The notes under the pieces: model-generated
Databases searched by the model: none
The model's input: the letters and a program-made list of their open reading frames with translations, nothing else
What the model was told of the DNA's origin: nothing
Part shown: one piece after another, positions 26,006-34,481 of the stretch
Numbering within the stretch: the first letter of the stretch is position 1
How the letters are laid out: each line of letters begins with the position of its first letter
Made by a program: the position numbers and the translations under genes
Assembly (NCBI RefSeq): GCF_041434935.1
Contig: NZ_CP107964.1
Location: forward strand, 4,881,001-4,945,000
Source: Kitasatospora sp. NBC_00374
GTDB taxonomy: Bacteria; Actinomycetota; Actinomycetes; Streptomycetales; Streptomycetaceae
DNA: 64,000 nt
Direction of reading: 5' to 3'

Positions 26006-27377
26006 CGGCGCTCGGCCGGGACGCGGCCGCCGCCGCGGCCAGCGCGTCCTGGAACCGCGGCACGTCCCGGTCCCCGAGGAAGACCTCCAGCGCCGCGTCG
26101 ATCCGCGCGTTCCAGGCCGTGGAGGCCACCAGACCGTGGGTCAGCGAGCCCACGATCCGCGCGCCGCGCCACTCGTCCAGCGACCACCGCGCGTACGGGC
26201 CGAACAGCGCCCGGGCCTGCGCGGGCAGGTCGGTCCGGGCGGGGATCGCGCCCTTGGCGCCGTTGAAGGCCACCTGGCCGTCCGGGCTGCCGCACTCGGC
26301 CAGCCAGGCCAGTGCCGCCTCCGGGTGCCTGGCCCCGGCGGCCAGCGTGAACACGTCGGAGAGGTACTGGAACACCCCGGCGGTGCCGGGCGCCGCCGCC
26401 CAGTCGTAGCCCAGCCCGGGGCGCAGCCCCAGGGTGCCCCGCAGGTAGCCCTCGGCCCAGTCGCCCATCACCTGGTACCCGGCCCGGCCGGAGCCGACCA
26501 GCGCGGTGGCGTCCTCCCAGCCGGGCAGCGCGGGGTCGGCGTGGCTGCTCAGCGCCAGCAGCTCCCGGAAGTCGTGCAGGGCGCCCGTCACCCGCCTCGA
26601 GCCCCAACCGCCGTCACCCCCGTCCGTGCCGCGCGTGTCCGTGCCGCGTGTGTCCGTCCCGTGCTCCGCCGTCCCGTGCTCCGCCGTGTCGTGCCAGAGC
26701 GCGGGCCAGCCGTCCGCGCCGACCGCGGCCAGCAGAACCGTCTCCAGCAGGTGCTTGGCGCTCCAGGAGCCGCCGAGGGCGAGCGGGACCAGGCCGGTGC
26801 CGGCCACCCGGCGCAGGTTCTCCACCAGCGCGCCGACCGTCGCGGGAGCCGGATCGGCGCCCGCCCGGGCCAGCACCGCGGGGTTGGACCAGAGCAGGTT
26901 GGCCCGGTGGATGTCGACCGGTACGCCGTAGTACCCGCCGCGGCTGCGCAGCCGCGGCAGCAGGGCGGCGGGGAACTGCGTCGCCCAGCCCTCCTGCCGG
27001 TAGAGCCCGTCGAGCCCGGTCAGCCGTCCGGCCGCGACCAGGTCGGCGAGTTCGGCGCCGGCATGGCACTGGAAGCTGTCCGGCGGATCGCCGGCGGCCA
27101 GCCGTCTGGCCAGCTCCGCCTGCGGGTCGGCGGCGGCCCGGCTGTCGCGTGCGCCGTTGTAGCAGCTCAGCAGGGGAGCGCGGCCCTTGAAGTCGGCGAG
27201 CAGGGCCAGCAGGCCGTTCTGCTCGGGGCCGTCGGTCCACCAGGAGTAGAGCTCGAGCTGCCCGGTGGGGCCCGGGGCGGAGGCCCGGGCGACGCCCGCC
27301 CGTCCGTATCCCGCCAGCAGGGTCACGGCCCCGACCGCGGGCACGCCCAGCAGGAGCTCCCGGCGACGGATCGTCAT
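25995..27377 (-). CDS. Extracellular solute-binding protein (ABC sugar type) with a lost lipobox cysteine
   Basis: Secreted binding protein of family 1 (460 aa), as in carbohydrate ABC importers; ligand unknown. The N terminus has a twin-arginine-like RRRELLLG followed by a hydrophobic stretch and LLAGYG, where lipoproteins have LLAGCG: Tyr replaces the lipidated Cys, so the protein is probably secreted rather than anchored. The fold signature LYSWWTDGPEQ is near residue 45. A 15-bp tandem repeat (26626-26685) encodes GTxxx pentapeptides around residues 235-255. No permease or ATPase genes are adjacent. ATG 27377 follows GGGGGAG. Confidence 0.82.
   Translation of the reverse strand: MTIRRRELLLGVPAVGAVTLLAGYGRAGVARASAPGPTGQLELYSWWTDGPEQNGLLALLADFKGRAPLLSCYNGARDSRAAADPQAELARRLAAGDPPDSFQCHAGAELADLVAAGRLTGLDGLYRQEGWATQFPAALLPRLRSRGGYYGVPVDIHRANLLWSNPAVLARAGADPAPATVGALVENLRRVAGTGLVPLALGGSWSAKHLLETVLLAAVGADGWPALWHDTAEHGTAEHGTDTRGTDTRGTDGGDGGWGSRRVTGALHDFRELLALSSHADPALPGWEDATALVGSGRAGYQVMGDWAEGYLRGTLGLRPGLGYDWAAAPGTAGVFQYLSDVFTLAAGARHPEAALAWLAECGSPDGQVAFNGAKGAIPARTDLPAQARALFGPYARWSLDEWRGARIVGSLTHGLVASTAWNARIDAALEVFLGDRDVPRFQDALAAAAAASRPSAASG
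26626..26685 (-). repeat. Four 15-bp units in the binding-protein gene
   Basis: Two near-identical units (26626-26640, 26641-26655) are followed by two identical units (26656-26670, 26671-26685). On the minus strand they encode GTAEH and GTDTR pentapeptides in a surface insertion. The period equals that of the rarD tail repeats about 640 bp away, but the sequences differ. Confidence 0.9.
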
Positions 27378-27678
27378 GGCTGGTGGGCTCCCCCGGTGGT
27401 GCGGACGACGGTGGCCGCAGGTGGGTCGAGGCGCCGTGCGAGCAGCGGGTGCCCGCCCGGGACGGTGCCCCATCCCACCTGCCCGGGGTGGCGGCCGTCA
27501 AGGTTCCCGGCGTCCCCCGGTCGGGCGGTCGGGCGCCCGGCCGCCGGAGCGGGTGAACATCTCGATTCCGGATCTCCTCAAGCGGAGTGCTCTGCTGCTA
27601 ACGTCCGGGGTGCCACACGGGGTTGTCGCCGGGTACCCAGCTCGGCACCGTGCCCAGGGGCCCGCAGGAGGGCTTGCG
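27378..27678. other. 301-bp divergent intergenic region
   Basis: This is the promoter region between the binding-protein gene (minus) and the 127-aa protein gene (plus). A locally AT-richer patch around 27555-27605 (near CATCTCGATTCC and GCTAACGT) could hold the rightward promoter. I see no recognised operator. Confidence 0.4.
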
Positions 27679-28062
27679 ATGGTCGACCTTATGGGGCGGT
27701 TCACCCGCCCGTCGCGCCGGGCCGCCCGCCCGGGAACCGTCGCGGACGCCCTCCGGGTGCCCGCGGTACGACGGGAGCCGGCCAGCGCGGAGGCCGGGGA
27801 GCTGGTGCTCACCCAGGGCTCGCGCGGCGGACCGATGACCATCCAGTGGCAGCGGCCGGGCTGCCCCGCGATCACCCTCGCGCCGCCGTACCGGCTGGAC
27901 CGGGTCGACCTCAAGGGATCCTACCGGGCCAGGCTGCACGGGCTGACCGCCGGCGTACGGCTGGTCTGCCCCGACTGGTCGCCGCTGTTCCTGGTCGCGC
28001 CGGCCCAGCTGGCGGTGCTCGCCTGCGCCGCCGCGACCACCCGGACACCGCCGGCCGCCTGA
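27679..28062 (+). CDS. Hypothetical protein, 127 aa
   Basis: I do not recognise a family. The start is well supported: CAGGAGGG lies 6 nt before ATG 27679, and GC3 is high throughout. The first ~35 residues are basic and probably disordered (MVDLMGRFTRPSRRAARPG). The rest is a compact domain with LVLTQGSRGGPMTIQWQRPGCPAITL, RVDLKGSYRARLHG and VRLVCPDWSPLFLVAPAQL, which suggests mixed beta structure; the two cysteines are isolated. No signal peptide or membrane helix. It converges on the ABC permease gene with a 12-bp gap. Confidence 0.65.
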   Translation: MVDLMGRFTRPSRRAARPGTVADALRVPAVRREPASAEAGELVLTQGSRGGPMTIQWQRPGCPAITLAPPYRLDRVDLKGSYRARLHGLTAGVRLVCPDWSPLFLVAPAQLAVLACAAATTRTPPAA

Positions 28063-28074
28063 ACCGGCCACCCG

Positions 28075-28977
28075 CTACGCGCTGATGTCCCGGGAGGCGA
28101 ACCGGGCCCACGCCGCCGACCCGAACACGGCCACGTAGAGCGCCTGCAGGCCGAGGTTCTGCAGCACGTTGTCCCAGTACATGCTGGACCGCAGCAGGTC
28201 GCCGAAGCTCAGCCAGTGGTGGCTGAACAGGTAGGGCTGGACGGCGTGCAACTGCGGGAAGCTGTCCAGGATCTGCACGGTGATCACCAGCACCACGGTG
28301 GTCGCCATCGCGGCGATGCCGCTTCCCGTCAGGGTGGAGACGAACAGCCCGATCGCCACCAGCCCGGCCAGCGAGAGCGCCACCACCCCGGCCACCAGGA
28401 CGGCCCGCAGCAGGGCCGTGCCGGGCCCGATCGAGTCGCCGGACAGCAGGGTGACCTCGCCCATCGGGAACAGCGCGGCGCCGGTCGCGAGCGCGGCCAG
28501 CGCGATCACCACCGTGGCCACCAGGCAGTACGCCAGCGCCGCCGTGAACTTGGCCGCCAGCAGCCTGGTCCGCCCCGCCGGGGCGACCAGCAGGTAGCGC
28601 AGTGTGCCGCCGCTCGCCTCGCCGGCGATCGCGTCACCGGCCACCACGCCGACCGACATCGGCAGGAACACCGGCAGCGTCAGCGCCAGCGAGGTGAACA
28701 CCAGGAACAGGCCGTTCTGGGTCACCTGGGCGACGAAGGCCGGGCCGCCACCGCTCTCGCCGTCGGTCTCGATCTTCACCACCACGCCGATCAGTACCGG
28801 CAGCGCGGCCAGGATGGCCAGCAGGGCGATCGTCCGGACCCGGCGGAAGGTCAGAGCCACCTCGCTGCGGAACAGCGCCAGGAAGCCCGGCACGGTCTGC
28901 GGCCGGACCAGGGCCCCGCCCGTCGCCCCGCCCGCGGTCGGGCCCGTTGCCCGGTCCGCCGTCTCAACCTGCGACAT
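28075..28977 (-). CDS. ABC-2 type transporter permease
   Basis: Integral membrane subunit (300 aa) of an exporter-type ABC system. After a 30-residue cytoplasmic lead there are about six helices, including IALLAILAALPVLIGVVV, a cluster around 95-125 and GIAAMATTVVLVITVQIL. The segment IAGEASGGTLRYLLVAPAGRTRLLAAKF is the usual ABC-2 coupling region. ATG 28977 overlaps the ATPase gene by 14 bp. Cargo is unknown. It is last in a three-gene operon with the ATPase and a LolA-like protein. Confidence 0.9.
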   Translation of the reverse strand: MSQVETADRATGPTAGGATGGALVRPQTVPGFLALFRSEVALTFRRVRTIALLAILAALPVLIGVVVKIETDGESGGGPAFVAQVTQNGLFLVFTSLALTLPVFLPMSVGVVAGDAIAGEASGGTLRYLLVAPAGRTRLLAAKFTAALAYCLVATVVIALAALATGAALFPMGEVTLLSGDSIGPGTALLRAVLVAGVVALSLAGLVAIGLFVSTLTGSGIAAMATTVVLVITVQILDSFPQLHAVQPYLFSHHWLSFGDLLRSSMYWDNVLQNLGLQALYVAVFGSAAWARFASRDISA

Positions 28978-29968
28978 CGAAGCCCTCCCCGGTCAGTGCC
29001 ACGAACGCGTCCTCCAGCGTGCCGCGCTCCACTCCGAAGCCGTGCACCCGCACCCCGGCGCCCACCAGCGCGGCGCACAGGTCGGCCAGCGGGCCCTCGC
29101 CGAGCTCGGCGGTGCCCTCCACCAGGCCCTCGCCGGAGCGGACGTCGGCCACCCGGTGCTCGGCCAGCACGGCCGCGGCCCGCCCGGTGTCCGGCGTGCG
29201 GACCACCAGCCGGCCCTGCGCCCGGGCGGCCAGCTCGGCGACGGTGCCCTGGACCACCAGCCGGCCCCGGGACATCACCGCCGCGTGCGTGCAGACCTGC
29301 TCGATCTCGTCCAGCAGGTGGGAGGAGAGGAAGACCGTGGTGCCCTCCGCCGCGACCTCCCGGACCAGCGCCCGGATCTCCCGCATCCCCTGCGGGTCGA
29401 GCCCGTTGGTCGGCTCGTCCAGCACCAGCAGCTCGCGCGGCTGCAGCAGCGCGGAGGCCAGGCCGAGGCGCTGCTTCATGCCCAGCGAGTACGCCTTCGC
29501 CTTCTTGCCGGCCGCGGCCGTCAGCCCGACCCGCTCCAGTGCCTCGGCCACCCGGCGATCCCGGGTCCGAGGGTCGGCGGTCGGGTCGGCGGCGTCGAAG
29601 CGCCTCAGGTTGTCCCGGCCGTTCAGGAAGCCGTAGAGGGCCGGGCCCTCGATCAGCGCGCCGACCCGGGGCAGCACCCGGCCGACCGACTGCGGCATCG
29701 GCTCGCCGAGCACCGAGGCCGCCCCGGCGGTCGGTGCGATCAGGCCCATCAGCATCCGGATGGTGGTGGTCTTGCCGGAGCCGTTGGGGCCGAGGAAGCC
29801 GAACACGCTCCCCCTCGGGACCGTCAGGTCCAGCCCGTCCACGGCGAGCTGGCCGCCGCGGAAGCGCTTGGTCAGCCCGCGGGTGCGGATCACGTCCTCG
29901 GCGGCGGCAGGGGCCGGGCCGCTCTCGGCAGCCCGGCCCGCCGACCGCTCCGTCACCGGAGAGGTCAC
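28964..29968 (-). CDS. ABC transporter ATP-binding protein (ABC-2/DrrA type)
   Basis: Nucleotide-binding subunit (334 aa). Walker A is GPNGSGKTT (near residue 66), Q-loop region follows, the signature is YSLGMKQRLGLA, Walker B is LLVLDEPTNGLDP and the H-loop is SSHLLDE. The C-terminal ~90 residues are a DrrA-like extension (RLVVRTPDTG to EDAFVALTG). GTG 29968 overlaps the upstream stop by one base (TAGTG), so it is coupled to the LolA-like gene. It powers the adjacent permease. Confidence 0.92.
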   Translation of the reverse strand: MTSPVTERSAGRAAESGPAPAAAEDVIRTRGLTKRFRGGQLAVDGLDLTVPRGSVFGFLGPNGSGKTTTIRMLMGLIAPTAGAASVLGEPMPQSVGRVLPRVGALIEGPALYGFLNGRDNLRRFDAADPTADPRTRDRRVAEALERVGLTAAAGKKAKAYSLGMKQRLGLASALLQPRELLVLDEPTNGLDPQGMREIRALVREVAAEGTTVFLSSHLLDEIEQVCTHAAVMSRGRLVVQGTVAELAARAQGRLVVRTPDTGRAAAVLAEHRVADVRSGEGLVEGTAELGEGPLADLCAALVGAGVRVHGFGVERGTLEDAFVALTGEGFDVAG

Positions 29969-31176
29969 TACTTCACCCCGGCCGCACTCTGCAGCACCGG
30001 CAGGGTGACGGCGCCCGCGAAGACCCGGCCGTCGTCGGTGATCAGCACGTTCAGCAGCTTGGTGCTGACGAGCGTGCCGCCGCCGACCGGCTTGCCCAGC
30101 GACCCGGCCAGCGACTGCAGGTTCTGCGGGACGCCGCTGCCGTGGCCGCCCCTGCCGTGCGCGTCCTTGCCGGCGGCGGCCGCGGCCTGGGCGTCGGGCA
30201 GGCGGGTGGCGAGCACCGCCGTCCAGCCCTCGCCGACCACGTTGACGTCCGGGGCGGCCTCGGCGCCCTTCGGCCCCTCGTGCGCGGACCCCGCGGCCGC
30301 GGTCCCCGCGCCGCCCCGGGCCGCGCCCTTGGCCGGGTCGTCGGCCTCGGTCACCTTGGCACCCTTGGGCACGCTGAACTCGAAGGTCTTGGCGGCGGGC
30401 TTGGCGAAGGACACCGAGCCGAAGTGCGCGTCCAGCACCCTGCTGCCGTCCGCCCCCTGGACCAGCACCGCCAACGGCACGCCGTGCTCGGCGTCGACCG
30501 AGATCCGTACCTCGCGGATGGTCGAGCCGGCCTGGGTGGGCTTGACGCTCAGCTTGTAGGCCGGGCGCCCGGCCACCTCGACGGTGCCGTCCACCGTCAC
30601 CGAGGTCGTCCCCGAGCCGGCCGCCAGGAACTGCCGGGCCAGCTCCTGGGGTGTCGCCAGACCGGAGCCGAGCGGGGCCTGTGCGGCCTTGCGGTGCTCG
30701 CCGCCCTTCGGCGCCGTCGCGTGGTACGCCTCGTTGTGGACGCTGTCCCAGGCCCAGACCTGGTCGCCGTTGTGGATCACCTCGTAGCCGCTCAGGTCGC
30801 CGACCAGGCCGACCCGCTGGCGGTCCGGGCCGTCCGCGGCGATCTGCAGCGTGTGCTCGCCGCCGAGCAGCTCGACCGCCTTCGTCTGCGGTGAGCCGCC
30901 CCGGCCGCCCGCGCCGCCCGCCATGCCCAGCAGCTGGGTCGGCAGCCCCAGGTCGGCCTTCACCTTCACCGTTCCGCTGAACGTGTCGGTCTCGGAGCCC
31001 AGGACCTTCGCCACCAGCTGCTCCGCGGTGATCGACGGCAGGTTCGGCTGAGTGTCGCTGGCCAGTGCCGGCACCAGGCCGACGCCCGTCGCGACCGCGG
31101 CCGCCACGCCCACCGCGACCAGTACCCGCATGGTCGTCCGCCGCCGTGCCCGGTACGGCGTGTTCTGCTCCACCAT
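29968..31176 (-). CDS. Secreted LolA-fold/DUF2092-like protein
   Basis: Exported protein (402 aa). An Arg-rich start (YRARRRTTMR) and a hydrophobic stretch ending VPALASD form a signal peptide. The body resembles LolA/MucB-fold proteins: an N-terminal SITAEQLVAKVLGSETDTFSGTVKVKADLG, then VIHNGDQVWAWDSVHNEAYH and GRPAYKLSVKP segments. Such folds bind lipid or lipoprotein. Monoderms lack the E. coli Lol pathway, so the role must differ; coupling with an ABC-2 pair suggests handling of a lipid-like cargo. An Ala/Gly-rich linker lies near residues 285-310. ATG 31176 has GGAGGG 9 nt upstream. Confidence 0.8.
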   Translation of the reverse strand: MVEQNTPYRARRRTTMRVLVAVGVAAAVATGVGLVPALASDTQPNLPSITAEQLVAKVLGSETDTFSGTVKVKADLGLPTQLLGMAGGAGGRGGSPQTKAVELLGGEHTLQIAADGPDRQRVGLVGDLSGYEVIHNGDQVWAWDSVHNEAYHATAPKGGEHRKAAQAPLGSGLATPQELARQFLAAGSGTTSVTVDGTVEVAGRPAYKLSVKPTQAGSTIREVRISVDAEHGVPLAVLVQGADGSRVLDAHFGSVSFAKPAAKTFEFSVPKGAKVTEADDPAKGAARGGAGTAAAGSAHEGPKGAEAAPDVNVVGEGWTAVLATRLPDAQAAAAAGKDAHGRGGHGSGVPQNLQSLAGSLGKPVGGGTLVSTKLLNVLITDDGRVFAGAVTLPVLQSAAGVK

Positions 31177-31280
31177 GATCTCCCACCCTCCGTAGCTGCC
31201 GTTGCAGTCTCCATTAGAGGCCCGCGACCCGGGTCGTGACATCGCCCCACAGGGGCAGATCCGGGTACGCCTGCCGTCTC

Positions 31281-31311
31281 ACGTGACCCTGAGCCCACGT
31301 CAGGGTCACGT
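31281..31311. promoter_or_regulatory. Perfect 12-bp inverted repeat upstream of fbiC
   Basis: ACGTGACCCTGA (31281-31292) is mirrored exactly by TCAGGGTCACGT (31300-31311) with a 7-bp spacer. It lies between the divergent LolA-like gene and fbiC, 36 bp before the fbiC start and just upstream of the presumed -35 region. The arrangement CCCTGA-N4-ACGTCAGGG resembles some MerR-family operators, but no regulator gene is adjacent. A terminator is unlikely because both flanking genes point away. Confidence 0.75.
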
Positions 31312-31335
31312 CCTCCTGTGGTCTGATCGCTCGCG

Positions 31336-31341
31336 TATCGT
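31336..31341 (+). promoter_or_regulatory. Likely -10 box of a leaderless fbiC transcript
   Basis: TATCGT ends 6 bases before the fbiC ATG (31348). A transcript started by this box would begin at or next to the A of the ATG, and there is no Shine-Dalgarno before the start. Both facts point to leaderless translation, which is common in Streptomyces. Confidence 0.45.
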
Positions 31342-31347
31342 CGCCCC

Positions 31348-33942
31348 ATGGACGCAACGGACGCCCCCCGCCCCGAACCCCGGCCCGCCCCCACCGCGAA
31401 CTCGATGCGCAGGGCGCTGCGCCGGGCCAGGGACGGTGTCGCGCTGGATCCGGGCGAGGCGGCGGTGCTGCTGCAGGCCCGCGGCGAGGACCTGCGCGAC
31501 CTGTGCGCGACCGCGGCGAGGGTCCGGGACGCCGGGCTGGCCCAGGCCGGGCGGCCCGGGGTGATCACGTACTCGAAGAAGGTCTTCATCCCGCTCACCC
31601 GGCTGTGCCGGGACCGCTGCCACTACTGCACCTTCGTCACCGTCCCGGGCAAGCTCAAGCGGGCCGGGCACGGCATGTTCCTCGCCCCGGACGAGGTGCT
31701 GGAGATCGCCCGTCAGGGTGCCGCGCTGGGCTGCAAGGAGGCGCTGTTCACGCTCGGGGACCGGCCCGAGGAGCGCTGGCCCGAGGCCCGTGAGTGGCTG
31801 GACGCGCACGGCTACGACGACACCCTCGCGTATGTGCGGGCGATGTCGATCCGGGTGCTGGAGGAGACCGGCCTGCTGCCCCATCTCAATCCCGGTGTGC
31901 TGGGCTGGACGGACTTCCAGCGGCTCAAGCCGGTCGCCCCGTCGATGGGGATGATGCTGGAGACCACCGCGACCCGGCTGTGGTCCGAGCCCGGGGGCCC
32001 GCACCACGGGTCGCCCGACAAGGAGCCGGCCGTGCGGCTGCGGGTGCTGGAGGACGCCGGCCGCAGCGCCGTCCCGTTCACCACCGGGGTGCTGATCGGG
32101 ATCGGCGAGACGTACGAGGAGCGGGCCGACGCGCTGTTCGCGATCCGCCGGATCGCCCGGCAGTACCACGGCGTCCAGGAAGTCATCGTGCAGAACTTCC
32201 GGGCCAAGCCGGACACCGCGATGCGGGCCATGCCGGACGCCGAGCTGGCCGAGCTGGCGGCCGCCGTCGCGGTGACCCGGCTGGTGCTCGGTCCGTCCGC
32301 CCGGATCCAGGCCCCGCCGAATCTGGTCGACAAGGAGTACCCGCTGATCATCGGGGCGGGCATCGACGACTGGGGAGGGGTCTCGCCGCTGACGCCCGAC
32401 CACGTCAACCCGGAGCGGCCCTGGCCGCACATCGACGAGCTGGCGGCCCGGACCGCCGCCGAGGGCTTCACGCTGCGCGAGCGGCTGACGGTCTATCCGG
32501 AGTACCTGCAGCGCGGCGAGCCCTGGCTGGACCCGCGGATCATGCCGCACGTCCGGGCGCTCGCCGACCCGGCGACCGGGCTCGCCCGCGAGGAGGCGAA
32601 GCCGGTCGGTCTGCCCTGGCAGGAGCCCGAGGACCTGCCGGCCTCGTACGGGCGCACGGACCTGCACCGCACCATCGACACCGAGGGGCGGACGGGCGAC
32701 CGGCGGGCGGACTTCGACGAGGTGTACGGGGACTGGGGGGTGTTGCGCGAGCAGGTGTCGGCCGGGAGTGTCCGGCGCCTGCCGTCGGACGTACGCCAGG
32801 CCCTCTCGGCCGCCGCCGACGACCCCACCCGCCTGACGGACGACCAGGCCCTGGCCCTCTTCCACGCCGACGGCCCGGCCCTGGACGCGCTCTGCCGGAT
32901 CGCCGACGACGTCCGCCGCTCGGCGGTCGGCGACGAGGTCACCTACTGCGTCACCCGGAACATCAACTTCACCAACGTCTGCTACACCGGCTGCCGGTTC
33001 TGCGCCTTCGCCCAGCGCCGCACCGACGCCGACGCCTACACCCTCTCGCTGGACCAGGTCGCCGACCGCGCCGCCCAGGCCTGGGAGGTGGGCGCCACCG
33101 AGGTCTGCATGCAGGGCGGCATCCACCCCGACCTGCCCGGCACCGCCTACTTCGACATCGCCCGCGCCGTGAAGGCCCGCGTCCCGGGCATCCATGTGCA
33201 CGCCTTCTCGCCGATGGAGGTGGTCAACGGCGCGACCAGGACCAACCTCTCGATCCGGGACTGGCTCCAGCAGGCCAAGGAGGCCGGCCTCGACAGCATC
33301 CCCGGCACGGCCGCGGAGATCCTGGACGACGACGTCCGCTGGGTGCTCACCAAGGGCAAGCTGCCCGCCGCCACCTGGGTCGAGGTCGTCTCCACCGCCC
33401 ACGAGCTGGGCATCCGCTCCTCCTCCACGATGATGTACGGGCACGTCGACACCCCGGCGCACTGGCTCGGCCACCTGCGGCTGCTCGCCGAGATCCAGCA
33501 GCGGACCGGCGGCTTCACGGAGTTCGTCACGCTGCCGTTCATCCACACCAACGCCCCCGTCTACCTGGCGGGCGTCGCCCGCCCCGGCCCGACCGCCCGC
33601 GACAACCGGGCGGTGGTGGCGATGGCCCGGCTGCTGCTGCACCCGCACATCCCCAACATCCAGACCAGCTGGGTGAAGCTGGGCGCCGAAGGCGCGGCCG
33701 AGATGCTCCGCTCCGGCGCCAACGACCTGGGCGGCACCCTGATGGAGGAGACCATCTCCCGGATGGCCGGTTCGGCGTACGGCAGCTACAAGTCCGTCCG
33801 GGACCTGGAGGCGATCGCCGAGGCGGCCGGCCGGCCGCACCGCCAGCGCACCACCACCTACGGCGAGGTTCCCGCCGAGCGCCGGGCCGCGGCACTGGCC
33901 TCCGACGGGCACCTCCCGGAGCTGCTGCCGGTACTGGACTGA
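31348..33942 (+). CDS. fbiC: Bifunctional 7,8-didemethyl-8-hydroxy-5-deazariboflavin (FO) synthase
   Basis: Makes FO, the flavin-like core of coenzyme F420, from tyrosine and a ribityl pyrimidine. It is a fusion (864 aa) of two radical-SAM enzymes. The CofG-like half has Cys87, Cys91 and Cys94 (CRDRCHYC); the CofH-like half has its cluster at about residues 545-552 (CYTGCRFC). Length and order fit actinobacterial FbiC. F420 then serves many redox enzymes, including antibiotic tailoring. The first ~20 residues are a variable lead. It is a single-gene unit divergent from the LolA-like operon. Confidence 0.97.
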   Translation: MDATDAPRPEPRPAPTANSMRRALRRARDGVALDPGEAAVLLQARGEDLRDLCATAARVRDAGLAQAGRPGVITYSKKVFIPLTRLCRDRCHYCTFVTVPGKLKRAGHGMFLAPDEVLEIARQGAALGCKEALFTLGDRPEERWPEAREWLDAHGYDDTLAYVRAMSIRVLEETGLLPHLNPGVLGWTDFQRLKPVAPSMGMMLETTATRLWSEPGGPHHGSPDKEPAVRLRVLEDAGRSAVPFTTGVLIGIGETYEERADALFAIRRIARQYHGVQEVIVQNFRAKPDTAMRAMPDAELAELAAAVAVTRLVLGPSARIQAPPNLVDKEYPLIIGAGIDDWGGVSPLTPDHVNPERPWPHIDELAARTAAEGFTLRERLTVYPEYLQRGEPWLDPRIMPHVRALADPATGLAREEAKPVGLPWQEPEDLPASYGRTDLHRTIDTEGRTGDRRADFDEVYGDWGVLREQVSAGSVRRLPSDVRQALSAAADDPTRLTDDQALALFHADGPALDALCRIADDVRRSAVGDEVTYCVTRNINFTNVCYTGCRFCAFAQRRTDADAYTLSLDQVADRAAQAWEVGATEVCMQGGIHPDLPGTAYFDIARAVKARVPGIHVHAFSPMEVVNGATRTNLSIRDWLQQAKEAGLDSIPGTAAEILDDDVRWVLTKGKLPAATWVEVVSTAHELGIRSSSTMMYGHVDTPAHWLGHLRLLAEIQQRTGGFTEFVTLPFIHTNAPVYLAGVARPGPTARDNRAVVAMARLLLHPHIPNIQTSWVKLGAEGAAEMLRSGANDLGGTLMEETISRMAGSAYGSYKSVRDLEAIAEAAGRPHRQRTTTYGEVPAERRAAALASDGHLPELLPVLD

Positions 33943-34481
33943 ACGGGTACCGCCCGGACGGTGGCGCAGCGGCCCCTGGCCGGACCTCCAGCCGATCGAC
34001 GCCCGCCTGCCCCGGCTCGCCGGGGCGCCTCCCTGAGGCGGCTCAGCCGACCAGGTCCTCACGCAGGTCGCGCAGGGCGTGGCGGTCCTGGTGCAGCCCG
34101 TCGTCCGGGTATCGGTCGAAGGGGCCGAAGGACGGCCTGGTGGGCCGGCGGCAGCTTGGCCGGGACGGCGGCGTCGGCCTCGGCCGCGGCGGTGCTGGCG
34201 AGCGTGGCGGAGCCGGGGGCGAGGGCGGCAGCGGCGGCCGGGTGGCGGGCGATGGTGGCCATGGCGGGCCCCGGGGGAGGCCCGGTCCGACCTCGGTGGC
34301 CTGCGGATGTCCCCGGCAGCAACAAAATATTGAAGACCTGGCGTTCGAGGGAGGGGGTGAAGCCGTCAACCTCTTCGAATACAGTGCGGTGGCGCTCGAT
34401 CGATCGCGGGCGTCGGTCCGGCCGCCCTGCGGCGTGCCAGCGACCGGCCCCGCTCAGCCCCGGACGAAAGGCCCCTCCGTG
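33943..34481. other. 539-bp gap between fbiC and the ADP-ribosylglycohydrolase gene
   Basis: No convincing gene. Minus-strand frames around 34043-34325 read as an Ala/Pro-rich stretch in one frame and FDRYPDDGLHQDRHALRDLREDLVG in another. This might be the eroded start or end of a small gene, but no family is recognisable. An AT-rich patch at 34318-34332 (CAACAAAATATTGAA) is unusual here and may belong to the promoter of the next gene. Confidence 0.35.

Noticed and set aside
25995..31176. Binding protein plus ABC genes as one sugar importer
   Set aside because: The ABC genes are ABC-2 exporter type, belong to a separate operon with a LolA-like gene, and are separated by an oppositely oriented gene.
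34043..34325. Small minus-strand frames after fbiC as a gene or pseudogene
   Set aside because: Two short frames give suggestive sequence but no family match and no clear start; listed only as a gap.
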